Origin: Flavobacterium omnivorum | GTDB taxonomy: Bacteria > Bacteroidota > Bacteroidia > Flavobacteriales > Flavobacteriaceae | DNA: 64,000 nucleotides | Direction of reading: 5' to 3' | Assembly: GCF_900099915.1 (NCBI RefSeq) | Contig: NZ_FNDB01000004.1 | Coordinates: 248,001 to 312,000 of the forward strand | Program-made: the position numbers and the translations under genes | Shown: piece by piece, positions 16,321 through 26,109 of the stretch | Numbering within the stretch: position 1 is the first letter of the stretch | Layout: each line of letters starts with the position of its first letter | The notes under the pieces: generated by a model | Told to the model about the DNA's origin: nothing | The model's database searches: none | What the model saw: only the letters and a program-made list of their open reading frames with translations

Positions 16321-17976
16321 ATGCAAAAACATTTCAGTCTTATTTTTATCTCTTTCCTTATTTTTAATGGCGTAAGTGCGCAAGGACTCTTGGAAAAGAA
16401 AGAGGAAATATTCACCAGACAAGATACTTTACGTGGCAGTATCACCAAAGAAAGAGCGTGGTGGGACGTAAAAAACTACCATCTTGATATAAAAGTAAAT
16501 CCTGCAGATAGCACTATTTCAGGTTCTAATACTATTAAATATCAAGTTGTTCAGGAATATAAGACGATGCAAATTGATTTGCAAAATCCAATGCAAATTT
16601 ATAAAGTCATTCAGGATGGAAAGGCTCTAAAATACAGCAGAGAAGGAAATGCTTTTTTTGTCGACTTAATTGCTCATCAAACCAAAGGTGCTGTAAAAGA
16701 ATTGACGATTTTTTATGGAGGTAAACCAAAAGTTGCTGTAAATCCGCCTTGGGATGGAGGAATCACTTGGAAGAAAGACAATAACGGTAACCCTTTTATT
16801 GCATCTTCCTGTCAAGGATTGGGAGCCAGTGTTTGGTGGCCGAACAAAGATCACATGTATGATGAAGTGGAGAATATGTTGATTAGTGTAAATGTTCCAA
16901 AAAATTTGACAAATGTATCCAATGGTCGCTTGTTAAGTGTTAAGCAATTAAAGGACGGAACCAAAACCTACAATTGGTATGTTTCTAATCCAATCAATAA
17001 TTATGGAGTAAATATAAATGTAGGGGACTATGTTTCGTTTTCAGAAAAGTATAAAGGAGAAAAAGGCGACTTAGATTGTACCTATTACGTTTTACGAGAC
17101 AATTTGGCGAAAGCCAAAAAACAATTTCAGGATGTCCCAAAGATGTTGAAAGCCTTTGAACACTGGTTTGGACCTTATCCATTTTATGAAGACAGTTATA
17201 AATTAGTAGAAGCTCCGTATTTAGGAATGGAACATCAAAGTTCAGTGACCTATGGAAATAAATTTCAAAACGGATATTTAGGACGCGATTTAAGTGGAAC
17301 GGGTTGGGGATTAAAATTTGATTTTATCATTATCCATGAATCTGGACATGAATGGTTTGCCAATAATATTACGTATAAAGACATTGCTGATATGTGGATT
17401 CACGAGAGTTTTACCAACTATTCTGAAAGTCTTTTTGTAGAATACTACTATGGAAAAGAAGCTGGATTCGAGTATGTTAGAGGAACCAGAAAAGGAATAA
17501 AAAATGATAAACCTATCATTGGGAAATACGATGTTAACAATGAAGGTTCAGGGGACATGTATCCTAAGGGCGCGAATATGTTGCATACTATACGCCAATT
17601 AGTAAATAGCGATGAAAAATGGAGAGGAATATTGAGAGGCTTGAACAATACGTTTTATCACCAAACGGTAACTACTAAACAAATTGAGGATTATTTAAGT
17701 CAGCAAGTTGGAATTGATTTGTCTACCGTTTTTAATCAGTATTTAAGAGATACGAGAATTCCAACATTAGAATATTTTTTCAAGGATAATCAGTTGGGCT
17801 ATCGATGGACGAATTGTGTTGCTGGATTTAATATGCCTGTTAATGTAACTTTGAATGGAAAAGAAGAATTACTTCAACCAGAAATGGAATGGAAGCGTGT
17901 TCCCGCAAATACTCAAAATTCCGTACTGGAAATAGATAAAAACTTTTATGTAGCCAGTTTTAATATTACGGAGTAA
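16321..17976 (+). CDS. M1 family metallopeptidase, secreted
   Basis: 551 residues with a Sec signal peptide (FSLIFISFLIFNGVSAQG). The N-terminal beta domain (~30-245) begins VKNYHLDIKVNPADSTISG, as in M1 aminopeptidases. The catalytic part shows YLGMEHQS in place of the usual GAMEN, then IIHESGHEWF (HExxH Zn site near residue 339) and WIHESFTNYSE, whose Glu is the third Zn ligand. The C-terminal region is shorter than in PepN, giving the compact form common in Bacteroidetes. Probably works in the periplasm or outside the cell on peptides. Ends 15 bases before a symmetric terminator. Confidence 0.9.
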   Translation: MQKHFSLIFISFLIFNGVSAQGLLEKKEEIFTRQDTLRGSITKERAWWDVKNYHLDIKVNPADSTISGSNTIKYQVVQEYKTMQIDLQNPMQIYKVIQDGKALKYSREGNAFFVDLIAHQTKGAVKELTIFYGGKPKVAVNPPWDGGITWKKDNNGNPFIASSCQGLGASVWWPNKDHMYDEVENMLISVNVPKNLTNVSNGRLLSVKQLKDGTKTYNWYVSNPINNYGVNINVGDYVSFSEKYKGEKGDLDCTYYVLRDNLAKAKKQFQDVPKMLKAFEHWFGPYPFYEDSYKLVEAPYLGMEHQSSVTYGNKFQNGYLGRDLSGTGWGLKFDFIIIHESGHEWFANNITYKDIADMWIHESFTNYSESLFVEYYYGKEAGFEYVRGTRKGIKNDKPIIGKYDVNNEGSGDMYPKGANMLHTIRQLVNSDEKWRGILRGLNNTFYHQTVTTKQIEDYLSQQVGIDLSTVFNQYLRDTRIPTLEYFFKDNQLGYRWTNCVAGFNMPVNVTLNGKEELLQPEMEWKRVPANTQNSVLEIDKNFYVASFNITE

Positions 17977-17991
17977 GCTATAAAATAATGT

Positions 17992-18022
17992 AAAAAAGGG
18001 ACACGTCGAGTATCCCTTTTTT
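17992..18022. terminator. Bidirectional terminator between convergent genes
   Basis: AAAAAAGGGA and TCCCTTTTTT flank an 11-base loop. The A run on one side and T run on the other allow use by both the M1 peptidase gene (plus) and the sugar operon ending at 18043 (minus). Confidence 0.8.
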
Positions 18023-18042
18023 ATTTTATTTTTATAAAATAT

Positions 18043-18918
18043 TTAGATTAAGTTTTTCTTAATATAATTAAAACTTGTTGCAGCAGATTCTATTGGATTT
18101 GGTTTATAGTTGGATTCGTGTTCCAAAAAGAAACGTTTCATTCCAGACAGTTTAGCCTCTGCAAAAATTGATTTAAAATTGATAGTTCCCGTTCCTATTT
18201 CAGCATTCCAATCCGGATTTACTTTATCCATATCCTTTACATGCCACATTTTGAAGCGTCCCGGATATTTTTTGAATAATTGTAATGGATCATTTCCAGA
18301 ACGAACTACCCAATACAAATCCAATTCAAAATCAACTAAATTTTTATCCGTTTCATTTAATAAAATCTCATATCCATTTGTTGAACCAAATTTGGTAAAT
18401 TCAAAATCATGATTGTGATACGCTAATTTTAAACCTCCAGCTTTACAAAGTTCACCCACTTTATTGATTTGTAAAGCTAATTTTTTATAGGCATCACCTG
18501 TAGTTCCTCTCAATTCGGAAACTATATAAGGTACTGTTACGTATTCGCTGCCTAATAAATTAGCTGTTTCTATGTAATTTTGAACTAAATTAGTAGAACC
18601 ATCTTTGATCATCGAATTAAAATCAAAATGATTACTTGTAGCTTTTAAATCGTTATCATCCAATATCATTTTAAAATCACGTACTGAAGTTCCAAAAAAA
18701 CCTTTATCAGCTGAGTAACCAAAAGTTTCTACTTCACAAAATCCAGCTTTAGCAACTTGGGACAAAACTCCTTTGACATCTTTTGGTAATGTATCTCGTA
18801 ATGTCCATAACTGAATTCCAATAGCTTTCTTTTTTGAATCAAATGCAAATGAAGGAGCAATGGCTAATGCGCCTAAAGCTAAACCAGTATTTATTAAAAA
18901 TTCTCTTCTTTTTATCAT
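18043..18918 (-). CDS. Sugar phosphate isomerase/epimerase family, Tat-exported
   Basis: 291 residues with a twin-arginine signal (KRREFLINTGLALGALAIAPSFA). The rest is an AP endonuclease 2-like TIM barrel: IGIQLWTLRDTLPKD, VETFGYS, LAYHNHDFEF with metal-binding His, ELDLYWV, MWHVKDM and FFLEHE. Xylose isomerase-like barrels of this kind isomerise or epimerise free sugars or keto-sugars, usually with a divalent metal. Last gene of the ten-gene minus-strand operon starting at 28425. The exact reaction is not known; a periplasmic keto-sugar step is inferred from context. Confidence 0.82.
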   Translation of the reverse strand: MIKRREFLINTGLALGALAIAPSFAFDSKKKAIGIQLWTLRDTLPKDVKGVLSQVAKAGFCEVETFGYSADKGFFGTSVRDFKMILDDNDLKATSNHFDFNSMIKDGSTNLVQNYIETANLLGSEYVTVPYIVSELRGTTGDAYKKLALQINKVGELCKAGGLKLAYHNHDFEFTKFGSTNGYEILLNETDKNLVDFELDLYWVVRSGNDPLQLFKKYPGRFKMWHVKDMDKVNPDWNAEIGTGTINFKSIFAEAKLSGMKRFFLEHESNYKPNPIESAATSFNYIKKNLI

Positions 18919-18937
18919 GGGTTATTTTTTAGATTAG

Positions 18938-19831
18938 TTAAATATCACATATTGCAATGGCCTGTTTCAATGAAGCTAGTTTGTCTGGGTTTTTAGGAAT
19001 AAATTCTTGACCTACAAAACCTTTAAAACTAGTTTTTGCAATTGCTTTCATAATTGCAGCATAATTTAATTCTTGTGTGTCATCAATTTCATTACGTCCA
19101 GGAACGCCGGCCGTGTGATAATGAGCAATATATTGATGATTGTCTCTAATATTTCTAATCACATCACCTTCATCAATTTGCATGTGATAAATATCATAAA
19201 GCAATTTAAAGTTTTCGGAATTTAAACGTTTTGCTAATTCTACTCCCCATGATGTTCGGTCACATTGATAATCTTTATGATCAATTTTGCTGTTCAACAA
19301 TTCCATTACTAAAACCACATCATGCTTTTCAGCCAGTGGAAGCAGTTTCTGTAAACCGACAACGCAGTTATTCCAACCTTCCTCATCTGTTATTCCTCTT
19401 CTGCTTCCGCTAAAGCAAATTAGATTTTTGTAACCTGCTTTTGCCACGAGCGGAATCATTTCAGTATAGTTTTTTAATAGTGTTTCGTGGAATTTCAAAT
19501 CATTAAAACCATCCACTAAATTAATCTCGGCACCATTACACATGGTCGATACTAAATCATATTTTTTCAATGCGGGCCAATCTTTTGGACCTACTAAATC
19601 AATACCTGTAATTCCAATTTTCTTAGCTTCAATACAAAGTGTATCCAAATCAAGACTATCAAAACACCAGCGAGAAACGGAATGATTAATATTTCCTTTC
19701 AGTAAACCTACAGGAATTCCTGAATCATTTTTTGGCAAAGCCAAAGCAGAAAATCCAGATGGAATTCCCAAAACAGCTGTTCCGGCTAATATTCCTTTTA
19801 TGGCAGATCTCCTATTTACGTTAGTACTCAT
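18938..19831 (-). CDS. Hydroxypyruvate isomerase-like TIM-barrel protein, Tat-exported
   Basis: 297 residues with a twin-arginine signal (NRRSAIKGILAGTAVLGIP). The body is the Hyi-type TIM barrel: SRWCFDSLDLDTLC, GIDLVGPKDW, CFSGSRRG, VLVMELLNSKIDH, LLYDIYHMQIDEGD and HYHTAGVPGRNEID, with the metal-binding Glu, Asp, His and Glu. Although named for hydroxypyruvate isomerase, this family in sugar operons probably acts on keto-sugars. It lies 19 bases upstream of the second isomerase in the same operon. Confidence 0.82.
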   Translation of the reverse strand: MSTNVNRRSAIKGILAGTAVLGIPSGFSALALPKNDSGIPVGLLKGNINHSVSRWCFDSLDLDTLCIEAKKIGITGIDLVGPKDWPALKKYDLVSTMCNGAEINLVDGFNDLKFHETLLKNYTEMIPLVAKAGYKNLICFSGSRRGITDEEGWNNCVVGLQKLLPLAEKHDVVLVMELLNSKIDHKDYQCDRTSWGVELAKRLNSENFKLLYDIYHMQIDEGDVIRNIRDNHQYIAHYHTAGVPGRNEIDDTQELNYAAIMKAIAKTSFKGFVGQEFIPKNPDKLASLKQAIAICDI

Positions 19832-19840
19832 TTTTTATTT

Positions 19841-21079
19841 TTATACAGCAGAAGAAATTTCTTTTGCTTTGTTTTTATCATTGAATAAAATAGCAAAAAG
19901 GACAAACACAACGATAGCTATTCCAGCAGGAATAATCCATACCATTTGCCAGTTTACAGCACCGTTAGCCATTTTGTAATTGTCCGTTATCCAGCCTGCA
20001 ACTGCAAAACCAATTAACATTCCAATACCGTAAGTAGCTAAAGTGATTAAACCCTGAGCAGCACTTTTATATTTTTCTCCCGCCTTTGAATTAGTATAAA
20101 TTTGCCCTGAAACAAAAAAGAAATCATAACAAATACCGTGCAGCGCAATACCTATAATCAGCATGTAGCTTAAATCATCACCATTTCCATAAGCAAATAA
20201 AACGTAACGAATTGCCCATGCTAACATTCCGATTAAAATTGTTTTTTTGAAACCAAAACGGGTAAAAAATACAGGAATCAATAATAAGAATAAGGCTTCG
20301 GAAATTTGACCAATGGCCATTTTTCCTGTGGGATTTTCAACTCCTGCTTCCGTTAAAAAGAGATTAGCATTTTGATAATAAAAAGCTAGAGGAATACAAA
20401 TTAAAATAGATGAGACAAAAAAGATGGCGAAGTTCTTGTCTTTCAATAGTTTTAAAGCATCAAGGCCTATAATATCTCCGATTTTTATTTTTTCATCACT
20501 CACCTTTGGTGGTGTTTTTGGTAATGAAAAACTAAACACACCTAATATAAATGCAGCAATACCTGCTAGTAAAAAAGTATTTTTAAGTAAACCTGAACTT
20601 ATTCCTTCAGCAGAATCCCAATGAAAGAAATAACTGATTGATAAACCTGCAATAATCCAACCAATAGTTCCCCAAACTCTAATGTTTGCGAACTCTTTCT
20701 CCGGATCTTTCATTTGATTAAAAGAAACTGAATTTACTAATGCTAATGTTGGCATATATAAAATCATGTAACTAAAAACGTATGTGTAGAACATTCCAAC
20801 TTCTTCGGATTGATACATTTGGTACATCAAAAATGCACCAATAAGATGCAGTATTCCTAAAATTTTCTCCGCATTAAAATATCGGTCGGCTATTAATCCT
20901 ATAATGAAAGGAGCTATAATGGCACCCCATGATTGTGTCGAAAATACAGCGGCAGTTTCTGAACCGGAAGCGTTTAAATTATTTCCCAGAAACGTTCCAA
21001 GAGTTACAAACCATGCGCCCCAGATAAAAAATTCCAGGAACATCATTATGGATAATTTAATTCGGATAGTACTATTCAT
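19841..21079 (-). CDS. MFS transporter, nucleoside/sugar:H+ symporter (NHS) family
   Basis: 412 residues with about 12 hydrophobic helices. The N-terminus (KLSIMMFLEFFIWGAWFVTLGTFLG) and ADRYFNAEKILG segment match the NHS branch of MFS, the family of NupG and XapB. In this operon it likely takes up the sugar or sugar-like product formed by the periplasmic enzymes, and not nucleosides (inference). The Asp/Arg loop after helix 2 is preserved as IADRYF. Ends in a charged cytoplasmic tail. Confidence 0.83.
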   Translation of the reverse strand: MNSTIRIKLSIMMFLEFFIWGAWFVTLGTFLGNNLNASGSETAAVFSTQSWGAIIAPFIIGLIADRYFNAEKILGILHLIGAFLMYQMYQSEEVGMFYTYVFSYMILYMPTLALVNSVSFNQMKDPEKEFANIRVWGTIGWIIAGLSISYFFHWDSAEGISSGLLKNTFLLAGIAAFILGVFSFSLPKTPPKVSDEKIKIGDIIGLDALKLLKDKNFAIFFVSSILICIPLAFYYQNANLFLTEAGVENPTGKMAIGQISEALFLLLIPVFFTRFGFKKTILIGMLAWAIRYVLFAYGNGDDLSYMLIIGIALHGICYDFFFVSGQIYTNSKAGEKYKSAAQGLITLATYGIGMLIGFAVAGWITDNYKMANGAVNWQMVWIIPAGIAIVVFVLFAILFNDKNKAKEISSAV

Positions 21080-21137
21080 TGGTGGATTGGTTTTTTATTT
21101 TTTGGTTTTGGTTATTTTTTTAATTTTCTAATATTAC

Positions 21138-21875
21138 TTACATTCCGGCTTCACATCCAGTTGTAATTTTCATAGTATTCCATTCTTTAATCATGATGTT
21201 TCTGAACCATACATTATCTCCATGATCTTGTAGCGCAATTTTACCTTTTTTGAATGCTGCAAAACCTGACCAAGTAGCGAATTTACTTCCTGCTACTACT
21301 GTCTTGAAATTAGCATCCCAAAGTGTCGTCTCTACAATTTTTACTCCATTTAGCAAGAAGGTTAATTTTCCGAATTTACATACAATATCAACAGAGTTCC
21401 ATTCTCCAACTGGTTTTACTGGTTCTGATGTACTTTTGATTAAATCATACAAATCACCAGCTCTATGTTTTTCAATTTTAGCATCTGGATGACCATTATT
21501 ATCTAATACTTGCATTTCAAGACCAGTTTCATAAGTGTTTTTGAATTTTGTCAAATCCTCATTCACATAAAAAATAATACCACTATTGGCATTTGCTGCC
21601 ACTTTCCATTCTAATTTCAAATGAAAATTCTCGTATTCTAGGTCAGTTACAAGATCGCCCCCTTGTCCATTTTGTGCAGCAGTTGGATCAAAATGTAAGA
21701 CGCCATCTTCTACTTTCCAACCAGAACCAACTGTTTTTTTTCCGTAACTGTGCCATCCGGCTGTTGATTGTCCATCAAATATTGATTTAAATCCTTTTGG
21801 TACGGGTGCTTGTTGTGCATTTGCAGTTTGAATCAATATCATAACTAGTAATGTTGTACAAATATTTTTAATCAT
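21138..21875 (-). CDS. DUF1080 (3-keto-disaccharide hydrolase-like) secreted protein
   Basis: 245 residues with a Sec signal (NICTTLLVMILIQTANAQ). The domain has the typical opening KGFKSIFDGQSTAGWHSYGK and the conserved SGIIFYV and TYETGLEMQVLDN segments of the concanavalin-like fold of DUF1080. Members of this family cleave glycosidic bonds of 3-keto-glycosides by elimination, after a dehydrogenase has oxidised C3. Its place next to a GMC oxidoreductase and isomerases supports this. A Cys-containing tail (TGCEAGM) ends the protein. Confidence 0.83.
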   Translation of the reverse strand: MIKNICTTLLVMILIQTANAQQAPVPKGFKSIFDGQSTAGWHSYGKKTVGSGWKVEDGVLHFDPTAAQNGQGGDLVTDLEYENFHLKLEWKVAANANSGIIFYVNEDLTKFKNTYETGLEMQVLDNNGHPDAKIEKHRAGDLYDLIKSTSEPVKPVGEWNSVDIVCKFGKLTFLLNGVKIVETTLWDANFKTVVAGSKFATWSGFAAFKKGKIALQDHGDNVWFRNIMIKEWNTMKITTGCEAGM

Positions 21876-21907
21876 TTTTTTATTTTTGAATTAATAATTA
21901 ATCTTGC

Positions 21908-23365
21908 TTATAAAGTTAAAGCTTTCCAACCTGGACGATAATCACGTTTCACAAATTGATTTACTTCATCAAAATTTGTAATTCTCATGGCGTCATTATC
22001 CCATAATAATTTTGCAGAACGTCCAGGGTAAACATCTTCTCCAAGTTCATCTATTTTTAGATCATATCCTCTAATTGCTAAATTTGCTATTAACAAAGCT
22101 TCGGTTAAGGGACCCGCAATTTCAAAAGGAGAACTCAACTCTTTTTTTCCGTAACCAGCTATTGAAGCTTCAACCCATTGTTTATAGTGGCCTTCAGAGC
22201 CATCACTAACCCTCGCGTACTTTTGAGCTATATTTAAATTTTCATTTTTGCTAAGAGGGAGCAGACGAGGATTTAAACCATACGTGTCACACATCATTTT
22301 TCCTTTAGTTCCAGTGAACAAGGTTCCATTTCCACCATCTCCAAAAATTTCATTCGGACCTAATTCAGAAGGTCTTTCAGGCTGAATTCCTCCATCCATC
22401 CAGTGTACTGCTATGTCACCGTTTGTTTTTTCTGTTTTTGGAAAAGTTAAAGTTACGTGACTTGAAGGTGGACAACTCTCAGGGAAATACCCTCTTTGAA
22501 ATTCATCTACATAAACAGAACCTACGCTACATTGAACGTCTTTAGCATATTGTAAGTTCAAGACACTAAATGGAGCTTCTAATAAATGGCAACCCATATC
22601 TCCTAATGCGCCAGTGCCATAATCCCACCAACCGCGCCAATTGAAAGGAACTAATTTATTTACATAGTCTTTATAAGGAGCTGTTCCTAACCATAAGTCC
22701 CAATCTAATTCTTTTGGAATATCTGCTTTATTAGCAGACCAAGGAATTCCTTGAGGCCAAACCGGACGATCTGTCCAAGCATGAATCGTGTGAACATCTC
22801 CAATTAAACCCGCTTCATACCATTCTTTCATAATTCTGGTACCATCATTTGAGGCACCTTGATTTCCCATTTGGGTTACCACTTTATATTTTTTTGCCGC
22901 TTCTGTCAAAATACGAGCTTCATAAATATCATGTGCCATAGGCTTTTGAACATAAACATGTTTACCTAATTGCATCGCAGCAAGTGCTTGAATGGCATGA
23001 TTATGATCTGGAGTTGAAACAGAAACTGCATCGAAATTTTTATGTTCTTTGTCTAACATTTCACGCCAGTCTGTGTAAAATTTAGCTTTTGGGAATGCAT
23101 TTACACTTGCAGCAGCTCTTCTGCTATCAACATCACATAAAAAAGAAATATCAGCTTTTCCACTTTTAGCAAACATCGCAATATCAGATTTTCCTTTTCC
23201 ACCAACGCCAATACTTGCTATTGATAAACGATCACTTGGAGCAACAAATCCTCTACCTAAAACATGGCGCGGAACAATCATAAAAGCTGCAGCTGCTATT
23301 GCAGTGGTCTTTATAAAATCACGTCGGTTATTTATGATTTTATTTTCGTCTTTTTTTTCTTTCAT
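21908..23365 (-). CDS. Gfo/Idh/MocA oxidoreductase, Tat-exported
   Basis: 485 residues with a twin-arginine signal (NRRDFIKTTAIAAAAFMIVPR). N-terminal Rossmann fold (IASIGVGGKGKSDI), SVSTPDHNHAIQALAAM and the conserved EKP-type motif as VQKPMAHD. The C-terminal alpha/beta domain holds CHLLEAPFSVL. Periplasmic members are thought to carry a tightly bound NAD(P) cofactor and act on keto-sugars. Longer than the cytosolic paralogue at 24939, so two different oxidation steps or compartments are likely in this operon. Confidence 0.87.
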   Translation of the reverse strand: MKEKKDENKIINNRRDFIKTTAIAAAAFMIVPRHVLGRGFVAPSDRLSIASIGVGGKGKSDIAMFAKSGKADISFLCDVDSRRAAASVNAFPKAKFYTDWREMLDKEHKNFDAVSVSTPDHNHAIQALAAMQLGKHVYVQKPMAHDIYEARILTEAAKKYKVVTQMGNQGASNDGTRIMKEWYEAGLIGDVHTIHAWTDRPVWPQGIPWSANKADIPKELDWDLWLGTAPYKDYVNKLVPFNWRGWWDYGTGALGDMGCHLLEAPFSVLNLQYAKDVQCSVGSVYVDEFQRGYFPESCPPSSHVTLTFPKTEKTNGDIAVHWMDGGIQPERPSELGPNEIFGDGGNGTLFTGTKGKMMCDTYGLNPRLLPLSKNENLNIAQKYARVSDGSEGHYKQWVEASIAGYGKKELSSPFEIAGPLTEALLIANLAIRGYDLKIDELGEDVYPGRSAKLLWDNDAMRITNFDEVNQFVKRDYRPGWKALTL

Positions 23366-23452
23366 TTATTTTAATTCGGTTAGTTAATAGTAATAAAAGA
23401 GCTGTTCTTCAATAGCTTAAAAAGTGTTATTGGTATGAATACAGTATCGAAA

Positions 23453-23833
23453 TTATTTTTTTAGTGATAAAATATAGGTTGCCATTGATTTTGCATCATT
23501 CTTTTTTAATGACGCATGAGCTGACATGGGTATAGCACCCCAAACTCCAGAACCCCCTTTTATAATTTTACCAGTTAGATAGGCAACATTTTTATCAGTT
23601 AGAGAGTATTTTTTAGCGATTTCTAAATAGGAGGGACCTATCAGTTTTTTGTCTAATTTATGACATCCAATACAATCCGATTTAGCAATAAGTTTTTCAC
23701 CTTCTGATGCTTGAAAAACAGTATTTGTTCCTTTTCTTGCAGTAGTATATTTTGTGTCTGAATTATCATTAGAAAATGAGGTTAAGCCAATTAAAGCGAC
23801 CCCAAAAAGCAAATATTTTAATTTCATTTTCAT
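23453..23833 (-). CDS. Class I cytochrome c, secreted
   Basis: 126 residues with a hydrophobic N-terminal signal (LKYLLFGVALIGLTSFS). Haem site CIGCH is near residue 75 and the probable axial Met lies in AIPMSAH near residue 104. The size and the KLIGPSY segment fit a small mono-haem cytochrome c. Placed inside the sugar operon, it is the likely electron acceptor for the GMC dehydrogenase. No second haem motif. Confidence 0.88.
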   Translation of the reverse strand: MKMKLKYLLFGVALIGLTSFSNDNSDTKYTTARKGTNTVFQASEGEKLIAKSDCIGCHKLDKKLIGPSYLEIAKKYSLTDKNVAYLTGKIIKGGSGVWGAIPMSAHASLKKNDAKSMATYILSLKK

Positions 23834-23846
23834 TTCAATTTAAGTT

Positions 23847-24899
23847 TTATAATCCTAAGTTTTTTTTATTAAAGGCCTTATTTGTTTCCACCGCAGCAAA
23901 ATCATCAAATGCTTTGTCGGTAACTTTTATAATATGATTTTTTATAAATTCGGCACCTTCACGCGCACCATCTTCTTGGTTTTTAATGCAACATTCCCAT
24001 TCCATAACGGCCCAACCTTTGAAATCATATTGTGCCAGTTTGCTGAAAATGGTTTTAAAATCAATCTGACCATCTCCCGGGGAACGATAGCGTCCAGCAC
24101 GGTTTACCCAACTTTGATATCCTCCAAAAGTTCCTTGCTTTCCGGTAGGATTAAACTCGGCATCCTTTACGTGAAAAGCTTTGATTCTTTCATGGTAAAA
24201 ATCGATATATTGAATGTAATCTAATTGCTGCAATACAAAATGTGAGGGATCATATAATAAACAAGCTCTAGAATGGTTATTTACAGCCTTCAAAAACATT
24301 TCATACGTTTCACCATCAAATAAATCTTCTCCTGGATGAATTTCATAGCAAAGATCAACCCCATTTTGATCAAACTCATTTAAAATGGGTAACCAGCGTT
24401 TAGCCAATTCAGCAAATCCATCTTCCACTAAACCTGGAGGTCTTTGTGGCCAGGGATGGAAATATTGCCAAAGCAATGAACCACTGAAAGTCGCGTGTGC
24501 ATTTAATCCTAAATTTTGGGATGCTTTTGCAGCATATTTCAATTGTTGAACGGCCCATTCTTGTCTTGCTTTTGGTTTCCCATGAACATTTTTCGGTGCA
24601 AAAGCATCAAAAAAGTCATCATAGGCAGGATGAACAGCCACTAATTGACCTTGTAAATGAGTTGATAATTCAGTGATTTCTAATCCGTAAGAAGCAATTG
24701 TTCCTTTGAGTTCATCAGCGTAGGTTTTACTTTCTGCAGCTTTTTGCAAATCAATAAATCGGCTATCAGTTGTAGGCATTTGTATCCCTTTAAAACCTAT
24801 ATCAACTGCCCACTTACAAATTCCGTCTAAGGAATTAAAAGGAGCTTCATCACTGATAAATTGCGCTAAAAATACTGCAGGACCTTGTATTGTTGTCAT
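23847..24899 (-). CDS. Sugar phosphate isomerase/epimerase (TIM barrel), cytosolic
   Basis: 350 residues, no signal peptide, unlike the two other barrels in the operon. Motifs: GICKWAVDIGFKGIQMPT, ITELSTHLQGQLVAVHP, LCYEIHPGED (metal-binding Glu and His), LLYDPSHFVLQ, FHVKDAEFN and WAVMEWECC. Xylose isomerase-like AP2 family. It starts 39 bases after the stop of the Gfo/Idh gene, and the two are frequently paired in keto-sugar and inositol-type pathways. Reaction not assigned. Confidence 0.82.
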   Translation of the reverse strand: MTTIQGPAVFLAQFISDEAPFNSLDGICKWAVDIGFKGIQMPTTDSRFIDLQKAAESKTYADELKGTIASYGLEITELSTHLQGQLVAVHPAYDDFFDAFAPKNVHGKPKARQEWAVQQLKYAAKASQNLGLNAHATFSGSLLWQYFHPWPQRPPGLVEDGFAELAKRWLPILNEFDQNGVDLCYEIHPGEDLFDGETYEMFLKAVNNHSRACLLYDPSHFVLQQLDYIQYIDFYHERIKAFHVKDAEFNPTGKQGTFGGYQSWVNRAGRYRSPGDGQIDFKTIFSKLAQYDFKGWAVMEWECCIKNQEDGAREGAEFIKNHIIKVTDKAFDDFAAVETNKAFNKKNLGL

Positions 24900-24938
24900 A
24901 TTATATTTTGTGTAAAACTTTTATGAATTCCTACTTTA

Positions 24939-26099
24939 TTATAAAAGGTAAGGAGTCCATTTTTTATCCGATTGAGATGATGCTACTACATTTTCTATAA
25001 ACGCCATTCCTCTTAATCCATCTTCGACAGAAGGGAAGTCTAGCATTTCAGGAGTAGGTTCGATGCCATCTAGTTTACAGCCTAATGTTAAAGCAAAGTT
25101 GCGATAAATATTAGCAAATGCTTCTAAATAACCTTCTGGATGGCCGCCGGGCGTACGACAATTATGAGTTGCAAAAGATGATAAATAGTTATAATTGGAT
25201 CCAGCTCTTAAAATTTGAGCTGGCTCATTTAGCCATCTTACTGTTAAAGTGTTTGGATCGTGTTGAAACCACTCGATTCCACCTTTTTCGCCATAAACTC
25301 TGATTTTCAAAGCGTTTTCTTCTCCGGCTGCAACTTGCGATGCGATTAAAACTCCTTTAGCACCATTGTCAAATTTTAGCAAAACAGCGCCATCATCATC
25401 CATCAGGCGGCCTTCAACTAATGTGTTTAATTCTGCGCAAACATCAGTAATTTTAGCACCGATAATATATTCAGCTAAATGTGAGGCATGAGTTCCAATA
25501 TCACCCATTACAGAACTTTTTCCAGATTTTTTAGGATCCGTTCTCCAAGCTGCTTGCGCGTTTCCTTCTCTTTCTGAAAGTGTGCTCAGCCAACCTTGAG
25601 GATATTCAACTAAAACTTTTCTGATCTTACCCAGTTTCCCTTCTCTAACCATTGCTTTCGCTTGCTTGACCATTGGATAACCAGAGTAGGTATGTGTTAA
25701 GCAAAGTATCAGTCCTGTTTCTTCCACTTTTTGTTTCAATAGTTTTGCTTCTTCCAATGAAAAAGTCATTGGTTTTTCAATTACTACATTAAAACCATGC
25801 TCCAAAGCCATCATTGCAGGTGCAAAATGTGCGAAATTTGGAGTAACAATAGTGACAAAATCGATTCTTTCGTCAGCAGGTAAAGCCGCTTCCGCTTTAA
25901 TCATTTCGTCATACGTTAAATATGTTCTTGATTCCGGAAGAAACAAGGCTTTACCTGAGGCTCTTGCTGTTTCGGGTTTTATACTTAATGCTCCACACTT
26001 TAATTCAATTAGTCCATCCATATTGGCAGCTAAGCGGTGAATTGCACCTATAAAGGCATCTTGGCCACCACCGACCATTCCCATTCTTAATTTTCTCAT
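24939..26099 (-). CDS. Gfo/Idh/MocA family oxidoreductase, cytosolic
   Basis: 386 residues, no signal. Rossmann start LRMGMVGGGQDAFIG, then DFVTIVTPNFAHFAPAMMALEHG and the conserved EKPMTFSLEEAK motif. TDPKKSGKSSVMGDIGTHASHLAEY contains the C-terminal-domain catalytic region. NAD(P)-dependent sugar oxidoreductases of this type reduce or oxidise keto-sugars. Only 10 bases separate it from the upstream GMC gene. Probably reduces an imported 3-keto sugar (inference). Confidence 0.88.
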   Translation of the reverse strand: MRKLRMGMVGGGQDAFIGAIHRLAANMDGLIELKCGALSIKPETARASGKALFLPESRTYLTYDEMIKAEAALPADERIDFVTIVTPNFAHFAPAMMALEHGFNVVIEKPMTFSLEEAKLLKQKVEETGLILCLTHTYSGYPMVKQAKAMVREGKLGKIRKVLVEYPQGWLSTLSEREGNAQAAWRTDPKKSGKSSVMGDIGTHASHLAEYIIGAKITDVCAELNTLVEGRLMDDDGAVLLKFDNGAKGVLIASQVAAGEENALKIRVYGEKGGIEWFQHDPNTLTVRWLNEPAQILRAGSNYNYLSSFATHNCRTPGGHPEGYLEAFANIYRNFALTLGCKLDGIEPTPEMLDFPSVEDGLRGMAFIENVVASSQSDKKWTPYLL

Positions 26100-26109
26100 A
26101 ATGATGAAC